From the NCBI GenBank assembly GCA_031546825.1, contig JAVBJU010000002.1, positions 124,001 through 188,000 on the forward strand: a stretch of DNA of 64,000 nucleotides. Reading direction: 5' to 3'. The stretch comes from Hohaiivirga sp031546825 (lineage in GTDB: Bacteria; Pseudomonadota; Alphaproteobacteria; Rhizobiales; Beijerinckiaceae). Shown here one piece after another: positions 8,760 to 16,693 of this stretch (the stretch's first letter is position 1; each line of letters starts with the position of its first letter). The position numbers were made by a program, and so were the translations under genes. Below the pieces are notes generated by a model. It worked only from the letters and a program-made list of their open reading frames with translations. It ran no database searches and was not told where the DNA came from.

Positions 8760-10097
8760 ATGAAAACAATCCGTATCGGATCGGCTGCTGGCTATTCCGG
8801 CGACCGCATAGAACCCGCGGTGGAGCTCGCTGAAAAAGGCAATTTGAACTATCTCGTGTTCGAATGCCTTGCCGAGCGCACCATCGCCATCGCCCAGCAG
8901 GCCAAGATGAATGACCCGACCAAGGGCTACGACGCCCTTCTGGTCGAGCGCATGCAGGCTGTGCTCAAGCTGTGCCATGAGCGCGGCATCAAGATCATCA
9001 CCAATATGGGCGCAGCCAACCCGCAGGCTGGTGCGCAAAAGGTGGTTGAGGTTGCCCGTTCACTCGGCATCAAGAACCTCAAGGTCGCAGCTGTTTCCGG
9101 CGATGACGTGCTCGCGGAACTCAAGGCAGGCAGCTATACCATCGAAGAAACCGGGAAGCCGGTTAAAGAGATGGAAAACAGCCTCGTCTCGGCCAATGCC
9201 TATATGGGCGCTGAACCGCTTGTTCAGGCACTGAAAGACGGCGCTGATGTCATCATCACCGGGCGCGTTGCCGACCCGTCGCTGTTCCTTGCGCCGCAGA
9301 TCCATGAATTTGGCTGGGCTCTCGACGATTGGGAGCGTCTGGGTCGCGGCACCGTGACCGGGCATCTGCTCGAATGCGCGGGCCAAATCACCGGCGGCTA
9401 CTACGCCGATCCCGGCAAGAAGGACATTCCTGGCCTTGCCCGCCTCGGCTTCCCGCTGGCGGAGATCGACCAAGATGGCCACGTCGTCATCACCAAGGTT
9501 GATGGCTCCGGCGGCATGGTGGCGGAATCCACCTGCAAAGAGCAGATGCTCTATGAGTTGCACGACCCCGTGGCCTACCTCACCCCGGACGTGACCGCCG
9601 ATTTCTCCGGCGTCACGTTCCATCAGGACGGCAAAGACCGTGTCCGCGTTCAAGGTGCTAAGGGGCGCGCACGCCCTGACACACTGAAGGTTTCGGTTGG
9701 CTTTGTTGATAGCTATGTCGGTGAAGGGCAAATGTCCTATGCCGGTCCCAATGCGCTGGCGCGGGCCAAACTTGCCCTCGACATCGTGCGCGAACGGTTG
9801 AAGCTCACCGGTGTGCAGACCACCGAATTGCGTTTCGATCTCATCGGCGTCAATTCGATTCACGGCGACAAGCTGTCAGAAGGCTCTGAGCCCTATGAAG
9901 TGCGCATCCGTGTCACCGGTCGCACCGAGAACATGAAGGAAGCGGTGCGCATCGGCAATGAAGTCGAGACGCTCTACACCAACGGCCCGGCGGGCGGCGG
10001 CGGCGCATTCAAATCAGCGCGCCAGATCGTTGCCATGGGCTCGGCTTATCTACCGCGCGCGAAAGCCGTGCCGGTTGTCGAATATATGGAGGCCTGA
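8760..10097 (+). CDS. AtuA-family (DUF1446) protein
   Basis: A 445-residue DUF1446/AtuA-like protein. The N terminus IRIGSAAGYSGDRIEPAVEL matches the conserved opening of the family; also seen are IITNMGAANPQAG and ALKDGADVIITGRVADPSL. AtuA was named in the Pseudomonas acyclic-terpene (citronellol/geraniol) pathway, but the family is broad and its biochemistry is poorly defined. Here no acyl-CoA carboxylase or terpene genes are nearby; instead a carboxylate transporter precedes it and a DUF4387 gene follows directly. Such DUF1446-DUF4387 pairs suggest a two-part enzyme. The substrate is unknown. Confidence 0.85.
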   Translation: MKTIRIGSAAGYSGDRIEPAVELAEKGNLNYLVFECLAERTIAIAQQAKMNDPTKGYDALLVERMQAVLKLCHERGIKIITNMGAANPQAGAQKVVEVARSLGIKNLKVAAVSGDDVLAELKAGSYTIEETGKPVKEMENSLVSANAYMGAEPLVQALKDGADVIITGRVADPSLFLAPQIHEFGWALDDWERLGRGTVTGHLLECAGQITGGYYADPGKKDIPGLARLGFPLAEIDQDGHVVITKVDGSGGMVAESTCKEQMLYELHDPVAYLTPDVTADFSGVTFHQDGKDRVRVQGAKGRARPDTLKVSVGFVDSYVGEGQMSYAGPNALARAKLALDIVRERLKLTGVQTTELRFDLIGVNSIHGDKLSEGSEPYEVRIRVTGRTENMKEAVRIGNEVETLYTNGPAGGGGAFKSARQIVAMGSAYLPRAKAVPVVEYMEA

Positions 10098-10098
10098 G

Positions 10099-10410
10099 AT
10101 GAAGCTTTACGATATTGCCCATTCACGCACGGGCGACAAGGGCAACACCTCGAACATCTCCCTTATCGCTTACGACATGAAGCACTATGCGCTCCTCGAG
10201 AAATACGTCACCGCCGACAAGGTCAAGGAGCATTTCTCCGACACCGTGCAGGGCAAAGTGGTGCGTAAGGAGATCCCGAGCATCGGCGCGCTGAACTTCA
10301 TCATGTACGAAGCGCTCGGCGGCGGTGTGACCCGCTCACTGGCCCTTGACGCCCACGGCAAATGCCTTGGGGCTGGGCTCTTGAGTTTGGAAATACCAGA
10401 CACACTTTAA
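10099..10410 (+). CDS. DUF4387 / AtuA-like small partner protein
   Basis: A 103-residue protein starting MKLYDIAHSRTGDKGNTSNI, the conserved start of the DUF4387/AtuA-like small domain often fused to or paired with DUF1446 proteins. The ATG at 10099 lies 1 bp after the previous stop, so translation is almost certainly coupled, and GGAGG sits within the end of the upstream gene. The conserved HSRTGDKGN and ALGGGVTRSLALDAHGK segments look like active-site material, but the reaction is not established. It ends the operon; a strong terminator follows. Confidence 0.82.
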   Translation: MKLYDIAHSRTGDKGNTSNISLIAYDMKHYALLEKYVTADKVKEHFSDTVQGKVVRKEIPSIGALNFIMYEALGGGVTRSLALDAHGKCLGAGLLSLEIPDTL

Positions 10411-10479
10411 AAGAATTCGGCGCAGTTCCCCCACCGCGCCGAACCCCATGGGTTCCATAACAAGAAGCCGTGGGTATAA

Positions 10480-10520
10480 AACTCCGGAAGGTTACCCCCA
10501 ACCTTCCGGAGTTTTTTTAT
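10480..10520 (+). terminator. Bidirectional-type intrinsic terminator
   Basis: A perfect 14-bp stem (AACTCCGGAAGGTT, 10480-10493; complement 10500-10513) with a 6-base loop and a run of seven T. It closes the CitMHS-AtuA-DUF4387 operon and sits immediately before the end of the convergent membrane-protein gene, which it could also serve. Confidence 0.9.
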
Positions 10521-11066
10521 TCAGGGGCGAACGAATACATCTTTTGCCCGTTGGGAGCGGCGCAGATACGCGCTTATCATCAGGGCGGGAATAACCATCC
10601 ATACAATCGTCAATGAGATTGAGCGGTCCGCTGCGAAAAACTCTGGCGCCAACGACGCCATGATCGTGGGACCACAGATATTCCATATCACCATTGCCAG
10701 TAATAATGGGACACAATATTTGCGGAAGCGGCGGCTTTTATCGATAAATCTCAGTATCAACCAGGCCACCGCAGCGGCCAGCACAAGCACTCCGATGCTA
10801 TACACAAATTCCACGACCATAACGATGCGAAAGCGAAGCGCGATACTGGTGTCCAAGAGCAAGTCTGGGAGACCCGAAGCAAGATCGAGTAAGGCAGAAC
10901 CTCGGATCCAGGCCGTCATCAGGCCAGCCCCCACAATCATGCAGAGATAAACCCCGATACCAATAAGCCAGACATTCATCCGTTGCGGCTGCAGCCTCGA
11001 CTGGAAGGAAGACAATTCCTCCAAAAACGCATCGTTGCTGTCTGTTGGTGCTTCATCGGCTTTCAT
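10521..11066 (-). CDS. Four-helix membrane protein, DUF2569-like
   Basis: A 181-residue membrane protein with about four hydrophobic segments (near residues 32-52, 80-105, 118-138 and 148-166) after a polar N terminus. The C-terminal SAYLRRSQRAKDVF resembles the tail of DUF2569 (YdgK-like) proteins, which end in a tyrosine, two basic residues and a serine. No enzymatic motif is seen. It is the last gene before a terminator and follows the YmdB-like gene by 20 bp on the same strand. Function unknown; the family call is tentative. Confidence 0.6.
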   Translation of the reverse strand: MKADEAPTDSNDAFLEELSSFQSRLQPQRMNVWLIGIGVYLCMIVGAGLMTAWIRGSALLDLASGLPDLLLDTSIALRFRIVMVVEFVYSIGVLVLAAAVAWLILRFIDKSRRFRKYCVPLLLAMVIWNICGPTIMASLAPEFFAADRSISLTIVWMVIPALMISAYLRRSQRAKDVFVRP

Positions 11067-11086
11067 GGCTCCCCCAATTTAAGAAC

Positions 11087-11908
11087 TCATTCCCAAAAGC
11101 CTGGTCGGCTTTCCTCAAGATGCGGGCCGATGCGCACGGCGGCGACATGGGTGGCGAGGCCGGTTCTGTCGTCGGTCTCGATGGCGATCCCCGATAAGGT
11201 CCCCTCGCCTTCCCCCGGCTCAAGCCGCGTGCCCGGCGTCTTTTGCAGGAAGCGGCGGATCGCCTCTTCCTTCTTCATGCCAAGCACGGAATCATAATCG
11301 CCACACATGCCCGCGTCCGACATATAGGCAGTGCCCCCAGTGAGAATGCGGTGGTCACCGGTCGGGGCATGGGTGTGGGTGCCAACCACAAGCGAAACCC
11401 GCCCATCAAAATGATGGCCAAAAGCCTGCTTCTCGCTGGTTGCCTCAGCGTGGACATCAAGAATGATGGCATCCGAAACCTGGGCGAGCGGGCATTGGGA
11501 AATTTCGCGCTCGGCGGCGGCGAACGGGTCATCGAGCGCATCCATATACAGGCGGCCCATGACGCTGATGACGAGCAATCGCTTGCCGGAATGGGTATCG
11601 ATGAGAGTTGCACCGCGCCCCGGTGTACCCGGCGGGTAATTGGCGGGACGCAGGAGCCTCTGTTGGCGTTCGATGTAAACCAGCGTCTCGCGCTGGTCGA
11701 AAGAGTGGTTGCCAAGCGTGACGGCATCGGCACCCGACGCCAGCAGATCATTACAGATGGCCTCAGTCAGGCCAAAACCACCAGCGGCGTTCTCGCCGTT
11801 GATGACAACGGCATCAAGCAGCCATTGCTCACGCAACGCTGGCAATCGATCAGAAACCGCCTGACGGCCGGGACGACCCACCACATCACCAAGAAACAAA
11901 AGCCGCAT
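11087..11908 (-). CDS. YmdB-family metallophosphoesterase
   Basis: A 273-residue calcineurin-like phosphoesterase of the YmdB (TIGR00282) type. Metal-binding motifs are in family order: MRLLFLGDVVGRPG, VVINGENAAGGFGLTE, VTLGNHSFDQRE, IILDVHAEATSEK, VVGTHTHAPTGD and ILTGGTAYMSDAGMCG. Bacillus YmdB hydrolyses 2',3'-cyclic nucleotides. It lies 4 bp after the 5-FCL gene, a common alphaproteobacterial arrangement. The family is sure; the in vivo substrate is not. Confidence 0.92.
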   Translation of the reverse strand: MRLLFLGDVVGRPGRQAVSDRLPALREQWLLDAVVINGENAAGGFGLTEAICNDLLASGADAVTLGNHSFDQRETLVYIERQQRLLRPANYPPGTPGRGATLIDTHSGKRLLVISVMGRLYMDALDDPFAAAEREISQCPLAQVSDAIILDVHAEATSEKQAFGHHFDGRVSLVVGTHTHAPTGDHRILTGGTAYMSDAGMCGDYDSVLGMKKEEAIRRFLQKTPGTRLEPGEGEGTLSGIAIETDDRTGLATHVAAVRIGPHLEESRPGFWE

Positions 11909-11912
11909 ACCA

Positions 11913-12494
11913 TCACTCCGCCACTCGTATCGTCTCCGCCTCGGTCACAATCATGCGCAAGGGCTGATCATGGGGTTCCCGCGGCAGCGCAACCTGTTCC
12001 TGCATAGCGAAGGCGACACCGATTGTCATGGGGGCACGCGGATGTTGCGCACCGGCAAGCGCACGGTCATAGAACCCCTTGCCATAGCCAAGCCGCGTGC
12101 CTGAGCGGTCAAAGGCCGCAAGCGGCACGAGAATAACCTCGGGCTGAACAACGGCAGCCTTCGCGTCGGGCTCCATCACACCGAAGGGTTTGCGGGTGAG
12201 AGCCGCGCCCGGTTGCCAGGCCCGGAACACCAACGTCTCCCCGGTCATCACCGGCAGAGCGATGCATCTCCCTGTCGCGCTTAAATTCTCCATGAGCGGG
12301 CGTAGATCCACCTCGCCTGCAAGCGGCCAGAATGCAGCGACGGATTTAGCCTGGGAGATTTCGGGAAGCGTGGCGATGTGGGAGCACAGCAGGGCAGATG
12401 CGGATGCGCGCCAATCCGCCGACAGGGCGTCGCGTCGGGCCACAATCTCCCGACGCAGAATAGTCTTTTGCTCCGCAGGAAATGGTGTGTTCAT
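11913..12494 (-). CDS. 5-formyltetrahydrofolate cyclo-ligase
   Basis: A 193-residue 5-FCL/YgfA-family enzyme that converts 5-formyl-THF to 5,10-methenyl-THF using ATP. Seen are the N-terminal LRREIVARRDALS basic helix, PLAGEVDLRPLME, the PEVILVPLAAFDRSGTRLGYGKGFYDR signature and a late IGVAFAMQEQ. Its start lies 14 bp from the T-run of the 6S RNA terminator, the classic 6S-ygfA arrangement. It is co-directional with the YmdB-like gene. Confidence 0.94.
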   Translation of the reverse strand: MNTPFPAEQKTILRREIVARRDALSADWRASASALLCSHIATLPEISQAKSVAAFWPLAGEVDLRPLMENLSATGRCIALPVMTGETLVFRAWQPGAALTRKPFGVMEPDAKAAVVQPEVILVPLAAFDRSGTRLGYGKGFYDRALAGAQHPRAPMTIGVAFAMQEQVALPREPHDQPLRMIVTEAETIRVAE

Positions 12495-12507
12495 GGCGGG
12501 CTTTCAT

Positions 12508-12557
12508 AAAAAAACCGCGCGAGAGAGATGTTTCACCGAAACACCTGTCTCGCGCGG
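12508..12557 (-). terminator. Intrinsic terminator of 6S RNA
   Basis: On the minus strand a 10-bp GC stem (CCGCGCGAGA pairing with TCTCGCGCGG) encloses a ~23-base loop and is followed by seven T. It overlaps the 3' end of the 6S RNA and ends 13 bp before the 5-FCL start codon, so 6S transcription would stop here and only read-through reaches the folate gene. Confidence 0.88.
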
Positions 12558-12710
12558 TGCGGGCCACGAAAGCCGTTGGAGTGCTGATCCCGGGTACCTA
12601 CATAGTAGGTGGGCGCCGTATATCCAGGTCCACGGACCTGGTCAGGGACAGCTCCCTAGGGGATCGTAAGGCCCCGGGGAAATGTCTCCTGACGAGCCCC
12701 ACAGCACCGC
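12554..12710 (-). ncRNA. ssrS: 6S RNA
   Basis: Regulatory RNA that mimics an open promoter and sequesters housekeeping RNA polymerase. The ends pair (GCGGTGC with GCACCGC), and the interior holds the alphaproteobacterial conserved block GCCCACCTAC...GTAGGTACCCGGGATCA plus purine/pyrimidine-rich central strands that leave a large bubble. Orientation is taken from the co-directional 5-FCL gene, a downstream minus-strand terminator, and a -10-like TACATT (12717-12722) about 7 bases before the proposed 5' end at 12710. In relatives it lies between zapA and ygfA; here zapA is ~10.6 kb away. Confidence 0.88.
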
Positions 12711-12784
12711 ATCCCTAATGTAATGGCCGCCTCTTGCTTTTGCCAGCCCTTAGAGCAGGAAATATGCCCTTTCAGGCAAATCAT

Positions 12785-13066
12785 TCAGATCAACCCGGCA
12801 TCGCGAATTTTTTGCTCTATTTCCTGTTCACTGAGGAGGTTTTTCAGGCCTATCACCTTGGTCTTGGCCCCGACCTTGAAATTGCTGACGAGGGAATCGG
12901 TGCAGAACACCACATCATAATTCGAGGCAACGCTCTTTGCCTCTCCCACCGACATATGGCCGACATCGGCTGGCAGGTTCAGTTTCTTGAAGACGTTGGA
13001 TATCTTCATCTTGATAATCTGTGATGTGCCCATTCCGTTGCCGCACGCGGCGATGACCTTCAGCAT
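12785..13066 (-). CDS. ulaB: Ascorbate PTS EIIB component UlaB
   Basis: A 93-residue cytosolic EIIB protein. Residues 4-13 (VIAACGNGMG) form the phosphocysteine loop, with Cys8 as the phosphoryl acceptor that passes phosphate from UlaC to incoming L-ascorbate. The ATG at 13066 is chosen over upstream in-frame codons because it matches the UlaB N terminus and has AGGGAGAG just before it. It is last in the minus-strand transcript ulaC-ulaG-ulaA-ulaB, separated from ulaA by a gap with a strong hairpin. Confidence 0.93.
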   Translation of the reverse strand: MLKVIAACGNGMGTSQIIKMKISNVFKKLNLPADVGHMSVGEAKSVASNYDVVFCTDSLVSNFKVGAKTKVIGLKNLLSEQEIEQKIRDAGLI

Positions 13067-13113
13067 TACTCTCTCCCTAAACGGAAATTGCCCGGTCTTT
13101 GGCCCGGGAGGAA

Positions 13114-13137
13114 CCGGCACCCCTCATGGGGTGCCGG
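13114..13137 (-). promoter_or_regulatory. Strong hairpin between ulaA and ulaB
   Basis: A perfect 10-bp GC-rich stem (CCGGCACCCC / GGGGTGCCGG) with a 4-base loop lies in the 86-bp gap between ulaA and ulaB. There is no T-run on the minus strand, so it is more likely an mRNA-stability or processing element, or a partial attenuator, than a full terminator. It could set the EIIB:EIIC ratio. Confidence 0.6.
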
Positions 13138-13152
13138 ATCGTAAGGCGGACT

Positions 13153-14601
13153 TCAGATTTCCCCCACGGCCGTCTCGAAATAGCCCTTCCTGTTTCTGCG
13201 ATGTTGCAGTTGCGGAATGATGAGCATACCGATGACGAGGACACCGATGGCAAGCGCTCCGAAGTTCTGGATCAGCCATCCATAGACCGGCCACAGCGTA
13301 TCCCAGTCGAAGTTGCCATGCCAACCACCGAATTCGGCAAGTCCGAAGGCACCGGCGGCGAACGCCCCGCCGAACACCTGGATGAGGCCGGAGCAGAAGC
13401 ACAGGATGACCAGCGCCCGGAACCCGCCGCGCCGGTTGGCAAACACGCCGATTGTCGCGTTGTCGAAGAACACCGGCACAAAACCCGGAATAATCAGAAC
13501 CGGCGACTTGAAGGCGATCAGCAGCATCACGGCAACGAACTGCCCGATGGCACCGAACAGGAAGCCGAACAGGATCGAGTTGCCACCGGCTTTATCAAAA
13601 CCATAAGTCGCGGCGCAGTCGATGGCGGGCAAGGCACCCTTGAGCAACCTGTCGGAAATCCCTTTGAAGGATTCGGTCATTTCGGAGACGAACATACGCA
13701 CGCCAGCCGCGAGAATGTAGAGGTACACCGCGAATTGCAGGGTGGTTTTCAGCACGTATTTAAGGAACCATTCGCCCGAGCCCGCCGCGTAGAACTTCTT
13801 GGCCGCGAGATATTCCGGCCCGAGAATGCAGAGGATTGCGCCGAAAAACACCAGCATCAGAGTGGAGGTGGCGACAACATTGTCGTTGAAAATCTGGAGG
13901 AAGCCCGGCAGCTTCAGGTTCTCAACCGACTTCTCCCTGTTGCCGATCACCGGCGACAGCTTGTAGGTCAGCCAGACACCGAACATCTGCTGGTGGCCAA
14001 CGGCAAAGCCAGAATTGTCCGTAAGCTCTTGTGTCGCCTCGACGGTGAGGTTTGAGAACACCGCCCAATAAGTGCCGACCAGAATACCGCAGATCACCAC
14101 GCCCCAGGCATTGTTCTGGAGAATCGGTACACCGATGAAGATGATCCACAAGCCGGTCGTGGCCTGCTGCAACATGATGTGACCGGTGATGAAGAGCGTG
14201 CGGATCTTGGTATAATCACGCAAAGCCACCAGAATGATGTTCCAGATGAAGGCAACAAGCAGCGCCATCATGATCAATGAGGTGGTCCAGCCCGCCTTGG
14301 CGAAGGCTGAGTTCACCGCATTGAAACCGAAATACGGATCAATAACCGCGGCATGGAGACCGAAGCGCTCGTTGAGCCCGGTCAGGATCGGACGGAAGGA
14401 ACTGACCAGCCCCCCCGAACCGACCTGCAGGATAAAGAAGCCAACAGCGGCCTTGATGAAGCCGGAAAAGCAATCATACCAGGGCTTGCGCATCAGCATG
14501 TAGCCGATGAGCACGAGCAGGCCGATGAAGATGGCTGGCTCCGCCATGATATTGACGAAGACGCTCTGCCAGATGCTGATGATAAAGTTAAAACTATCCA
14601 T
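13153..14601 (-). CDS. ulaA: Ascorbate PTS EIIC permease UlaA
   Basis: A 482-residue membrane permease of the ascorbate-specific (SgaT/UlaA) PTS superfamily, which imports L-ascorbate and phosphorylates it with UlaB. It has about 11 hydrophobic segments and family stretches such as VGFFILQVGSGGLVSSFRP, QQATTGLWIIFIGVP, AVGHQQMFGVWL, and near the C terminus IPGFVPVFFDNATIGVFANR. Length is close to that of E. coli UlaA (465). Start at 14601 (MDSFNFIISIWQSVF). It lies between ulaG and ulaB. Confidence 0.94.
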   Translation of the reverse strand: MDSFNFIISIWQSVFVNIMAEPAIFIGLLVLIGYMLMRKPWYDCFSGFIKAAVGFFILQVGSGGLVSSFRPILTGLNERFGLHAAVIDPYFGFNAVNSAFAKAGWTTSLIMMALLVAFIWNIILVALRDYTKIRTLFITGHIMLQQATTGLWIIFIGVPILQNNAWGVVICGILVGTYWAVFSNLTVEATQELTDNSGFAVGHQQMFGVWLTYKLSPVIGNREKSVENLKLPGFLQIFNDNVVATSTLMLVFFGAILCILGPEYLAAKKFYAAGSGEWFLKYVLKTTLQFAVYLYILAAGVRMFVSEMTESFKGISDRLLKGALPAIDCAATYGFDKAGGNSILFGFLFGAIGQFVAVMLLIAFKSPVLIIPGFVPVFFDNATIGVFANRRGGFRALVILCFCSGLIQVFGGAFAAGAFGLAEFGGWHGNFDWDTLWPVYGWLIQNFGALAIGVLVIGMLIIPQLQHRRNRKGYFETAVGEI

Positions 14602-14699
14602 CGTGAATCACCCTTGCTGAATACCGGGCGGCCCCATGGGGGCAGTTTCCGGTGCGGGCGGAAAAAAGCCGGAGCCCCTTGCGAGGCACCGGCGCTGGA

Positions 14700-15764
14700 T
14701 CAGAGGAATGACGGGAACGGCAAGTCCGTCTCGCCGGTAAAGGCGTCTTCGAAGCCGCGCGGGTAATGGTACTCCCGCTTGTCCTTGTCATTCGGATAGA
14801 CGAATTTACCGCCAACCTGCCAGATATACGGCTTAAAACCGTATTGCAGGCGATCCTTACGCATTTCCCAAAGCGCAGAGATTTCCATCGGATCCGCCTG
14901 GAAGTTTGACCAGATGTCATGATGGAATGGCATTACCACTTTGCAATTCAACGCTTCCGCCATGCGCAGAATATCCGACGAGGTCATCTTGTCGGTAATC
15001 CCGCGCGGGTTTTCGCCGAAGGAGCCGAGCGCAACGTCAATCTCATAATCATTGCCGTGCTTGGCGTAGTGATTGGAGTAATGAGAATCGCCCGAGTGGT
15101 AGAGGGAGCCGCCCGGCGTGCGGAACAGATAGTTCACCGCGCGCGCGTTCATGTCCTTGGGCATCGCATCCTTGCACTTCACGTCGGCGGGCTGGGTGAT
15201 GAGCACGGTGCGGTCGAAGGATTCGAGCACGATAATCTCGATATCCTTGATCTTCACCACATCACCCGGCTTCACCACCTTGCAGCGGTCTGCCGGAACG
15301 CCCCATTTCTTCCACAGATCCACACAGCTCTGCGGCCCGATGAACGGCACAGAAGCATCACAGTTTTTCAGAACTGCGGCGGCAACATTCACGTCGATAT
15401 GATCGTTATGATCGTGCGTCGACATCACAGCGTCGATCTTTTTGATCGCAAACGGGTCAAGCACGAAGGGCGACAGGCGCAGATTGGGCTGCAATTGCTT
15501 GCCACCGCTCATGCGCGCCATCTGGTGATGGGGAATCATCCATGGATTCTTGCGGCTTCGCTTACCAGTGCCGCACCACAGGTCGATGCAGATATTGGCG
15601 TCGCCCTGGGTCTTGATCCACAACCCGGTGCAGCCGAGCCACCACATGGCAAAGGTGCCAGGCTGGACGACCTCGGCTTCGATTTCTTCGTTAAGCCAGG
15701 TTCCCCATTGGGGAAATGTGCTCAAAACCCACGATTCTTTGGTGATTTCGTCAATGGTACTCAT
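14700..15764 (-). CDS. ulaG: L-ascorbate-6-phosphate lactonase UlaG
   Basis: A 354-residue metallo-beta-lactamase-fold lactonase that opens ascorbate 6-phosphate to 3-keto-L-gulonate 6-phosphate. The metal motif HDHNDH is at residues 117-122, and further UlaG blocks are GPQSCVDLW, NYLFRTPGGSLYHSGDSHYS, GSFGENPRGITDKMTS and MPFHHDIWSNFQADP. Length equals the E. coli enzyme. The ATG at 15764 (MSTIDEITKESW) aligns with the E. coli start and has GGGAGAG upstream; a longer frame to 15800 is not supported. In E. coli ulaG is divergent from ulaABC; here it is between ulaC and ulaA on one strand. Confidence 0.96.
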   Translation of the reverse strand: MSTIDEITKESWVLSTFPQWGTWLNEEIEAEVVQPGTFAMWWLGCTGLWIKTQGDANICIDLWCGTGKRSRKNPWMIPHHQMARMSGGKQLQPNLRLSPFVLDPFAIKKIDAVMSTHDHNDHIDVNVAAAVLKNCDASVPFIGPQSCVDLWKKWGVPADRCKVVKPGDVVKIKDIEIIVLESFDRTVLITQPADVKCKDAMPKDMNARAVNYLFRTPGGSLYHSGDSHYSNHYAKHGNDYEIDVALGSFGENPRGITDKMTSSDILRMAEALNCKVVMPFHHDIWSNFQADPMEISALWEMRKDRLQYGFKPYIWQVGGKFVYPNDKDKREYHYPRGFEDAFTGETDLPFPSFL

Positions 15765-15956
15765 GGCTCTCCCGCTCTCTTGTTCCCGGCGGAACTTCAA
15801 CTGATGCGATGCGCCGCCCCTCTCAGGTGAATTCAGAACACCCTTCCGAGGCTTTAAAAAAGACTAGACCAAAAATTCATTTTGTCGATCATTATTTAGT
15901 ATGTTTTGAACGATTAATGAAAAATACGAACATTTATCGAACACCCACGACCTCCG
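15765..15956. promoter_or_regulatory. ulaC-ulaG intergenic region with operator-like repeats
   Basis: An AT-rich 192-bp gap inside the minus-strand ula unit. It contains GAAC words at 15908, 15928 and 15939 with a GAAA at 15919, spaced 9-11 bp, which is one helical turn. It also holds a 16-bp string (TTGTCGATCATTATTT, 15882-15897) repeated exactly upstream of ulaC at 16497-16512. This suggests a second regulated promoter in front of ulaG, probably controlled by the DeoR-type regulator encoded at 21191. No experimental support. Confidence 0.55.
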
Positions 15957-16412
15957 TCACAGACACTTGTCCATCAGCGCAACCGCGTCATCCACCGTTC
16001 GGCAGGCGCGTATCCGGTCGAAATTGTCAGGGTCTTCAAACAAGGTGACGATCTGCACGATGCCGGTTTCGGTGTGCTCCTGCGCGCTCTTCGCCGCCAG
16101 CGTAATAAGAATATCTATTGGGTCGTTATCCGGATCACCAAAATTGACCGGCGTTTTCAGTGTAACCAGCGCAAATCCGGTTTGTTTGACACCCTCTTCC
16201 GGACGCCCATGCGGCATGGCCAGCCCCGGCGCAATCAGAAAATAGGGGCCATATTTCTCCACGCCATCGAGAATCGCCTGATAATAACGCGGCTCCGTCA
16301 CATCGGCCGCGACCAGCAAATCGGCGCCAAGCTTGACGGCTTCCTGCCAAGTGGTCGCCTCGGCCTGCAACAGTATGGAATTATTGGCCTTCAAGGATTC
16401 CTGTAATTTCAT
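15957..16412 (-). CDS. ulaC: Ascorbate PTS EIIA component UlaC
   Basis: A 151-residue EIIA of the mannitol/fructose type. The catalytic histidine is His68 in IAPGLAMPHGRPEEG, the same number as in E. coli UlaC; the protein closely follows that family throughout (TTWQEAVKLGADLLVAADV, EPRYYQAILDGVEKYGPYF). The ATG at 16412 (MKLQESLKANNS) is chosen by this alignment and an AGGCGGG site 6-8 bases upstream; an ATG 15 bases further out has no good spacing. It is the first gene of the minus-strand unit and receives phosphate from HPr. Confidence 0.95.
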   Translation of the reverse strand: MKLQESLKANNSILLQAEATTWQEAVKLGADLLVAADVTEPRYYQAILDGVEKYGPYFLIAPGLAMPHGRPEEGVKQTGFALVTLKTPVNFGDPDNDPIDILITLAAKSAQEHTETGIVQIVTLFEDPDNFDRIRACRTVDDAVALMDKCL

Positions 16413-16693
16413 GACCCGCCTATCCATCTTCCAAACCCGCCCAACGGCCGCAGATAGCGCTGCGACCTTTGATAAAATCTATCATAAAGCCCAAGCTTGT
16501 CGATCATTATTTTGTGCGAATGGAACTATTTCAAAGTTTTCCGCCGAGGCCCACTTGCCAAAATGAACGATACATGTTCAAATATCTTCCGTTGGGCAAA
16601 ATATATGTTCATATCGTTCATATTTTCAGGCATCTTGACCGTCACGTTCTCTGATACCGGCCCATTACCGGAATGATCACTGAGGAACCCGTC
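16413..16693. promoter_or_regulatory. Divergent ula control region (ulaC / ulaD)
   Basis: A 281-bp AT-rich gap between divergent ula units. ATGAACGATA (16563-16572) and its exact inverse TATCGTTCAT (16612-16621) form a 10-bp inverted repeat 39 bp apart. Inside are further GAAC/GTTC words: TGAAC-N7-GTTCA at 16564-16580 and GTTC at 16607 and 16616. The 16-bp string shared with the ulaG upstream region is at 16497-16512. Phased half-sites suit a DeoR-type repressor that can bridge two sites, as E. coli UlaR does. The assignment is inferred from sequence. Confidence 0.6.
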
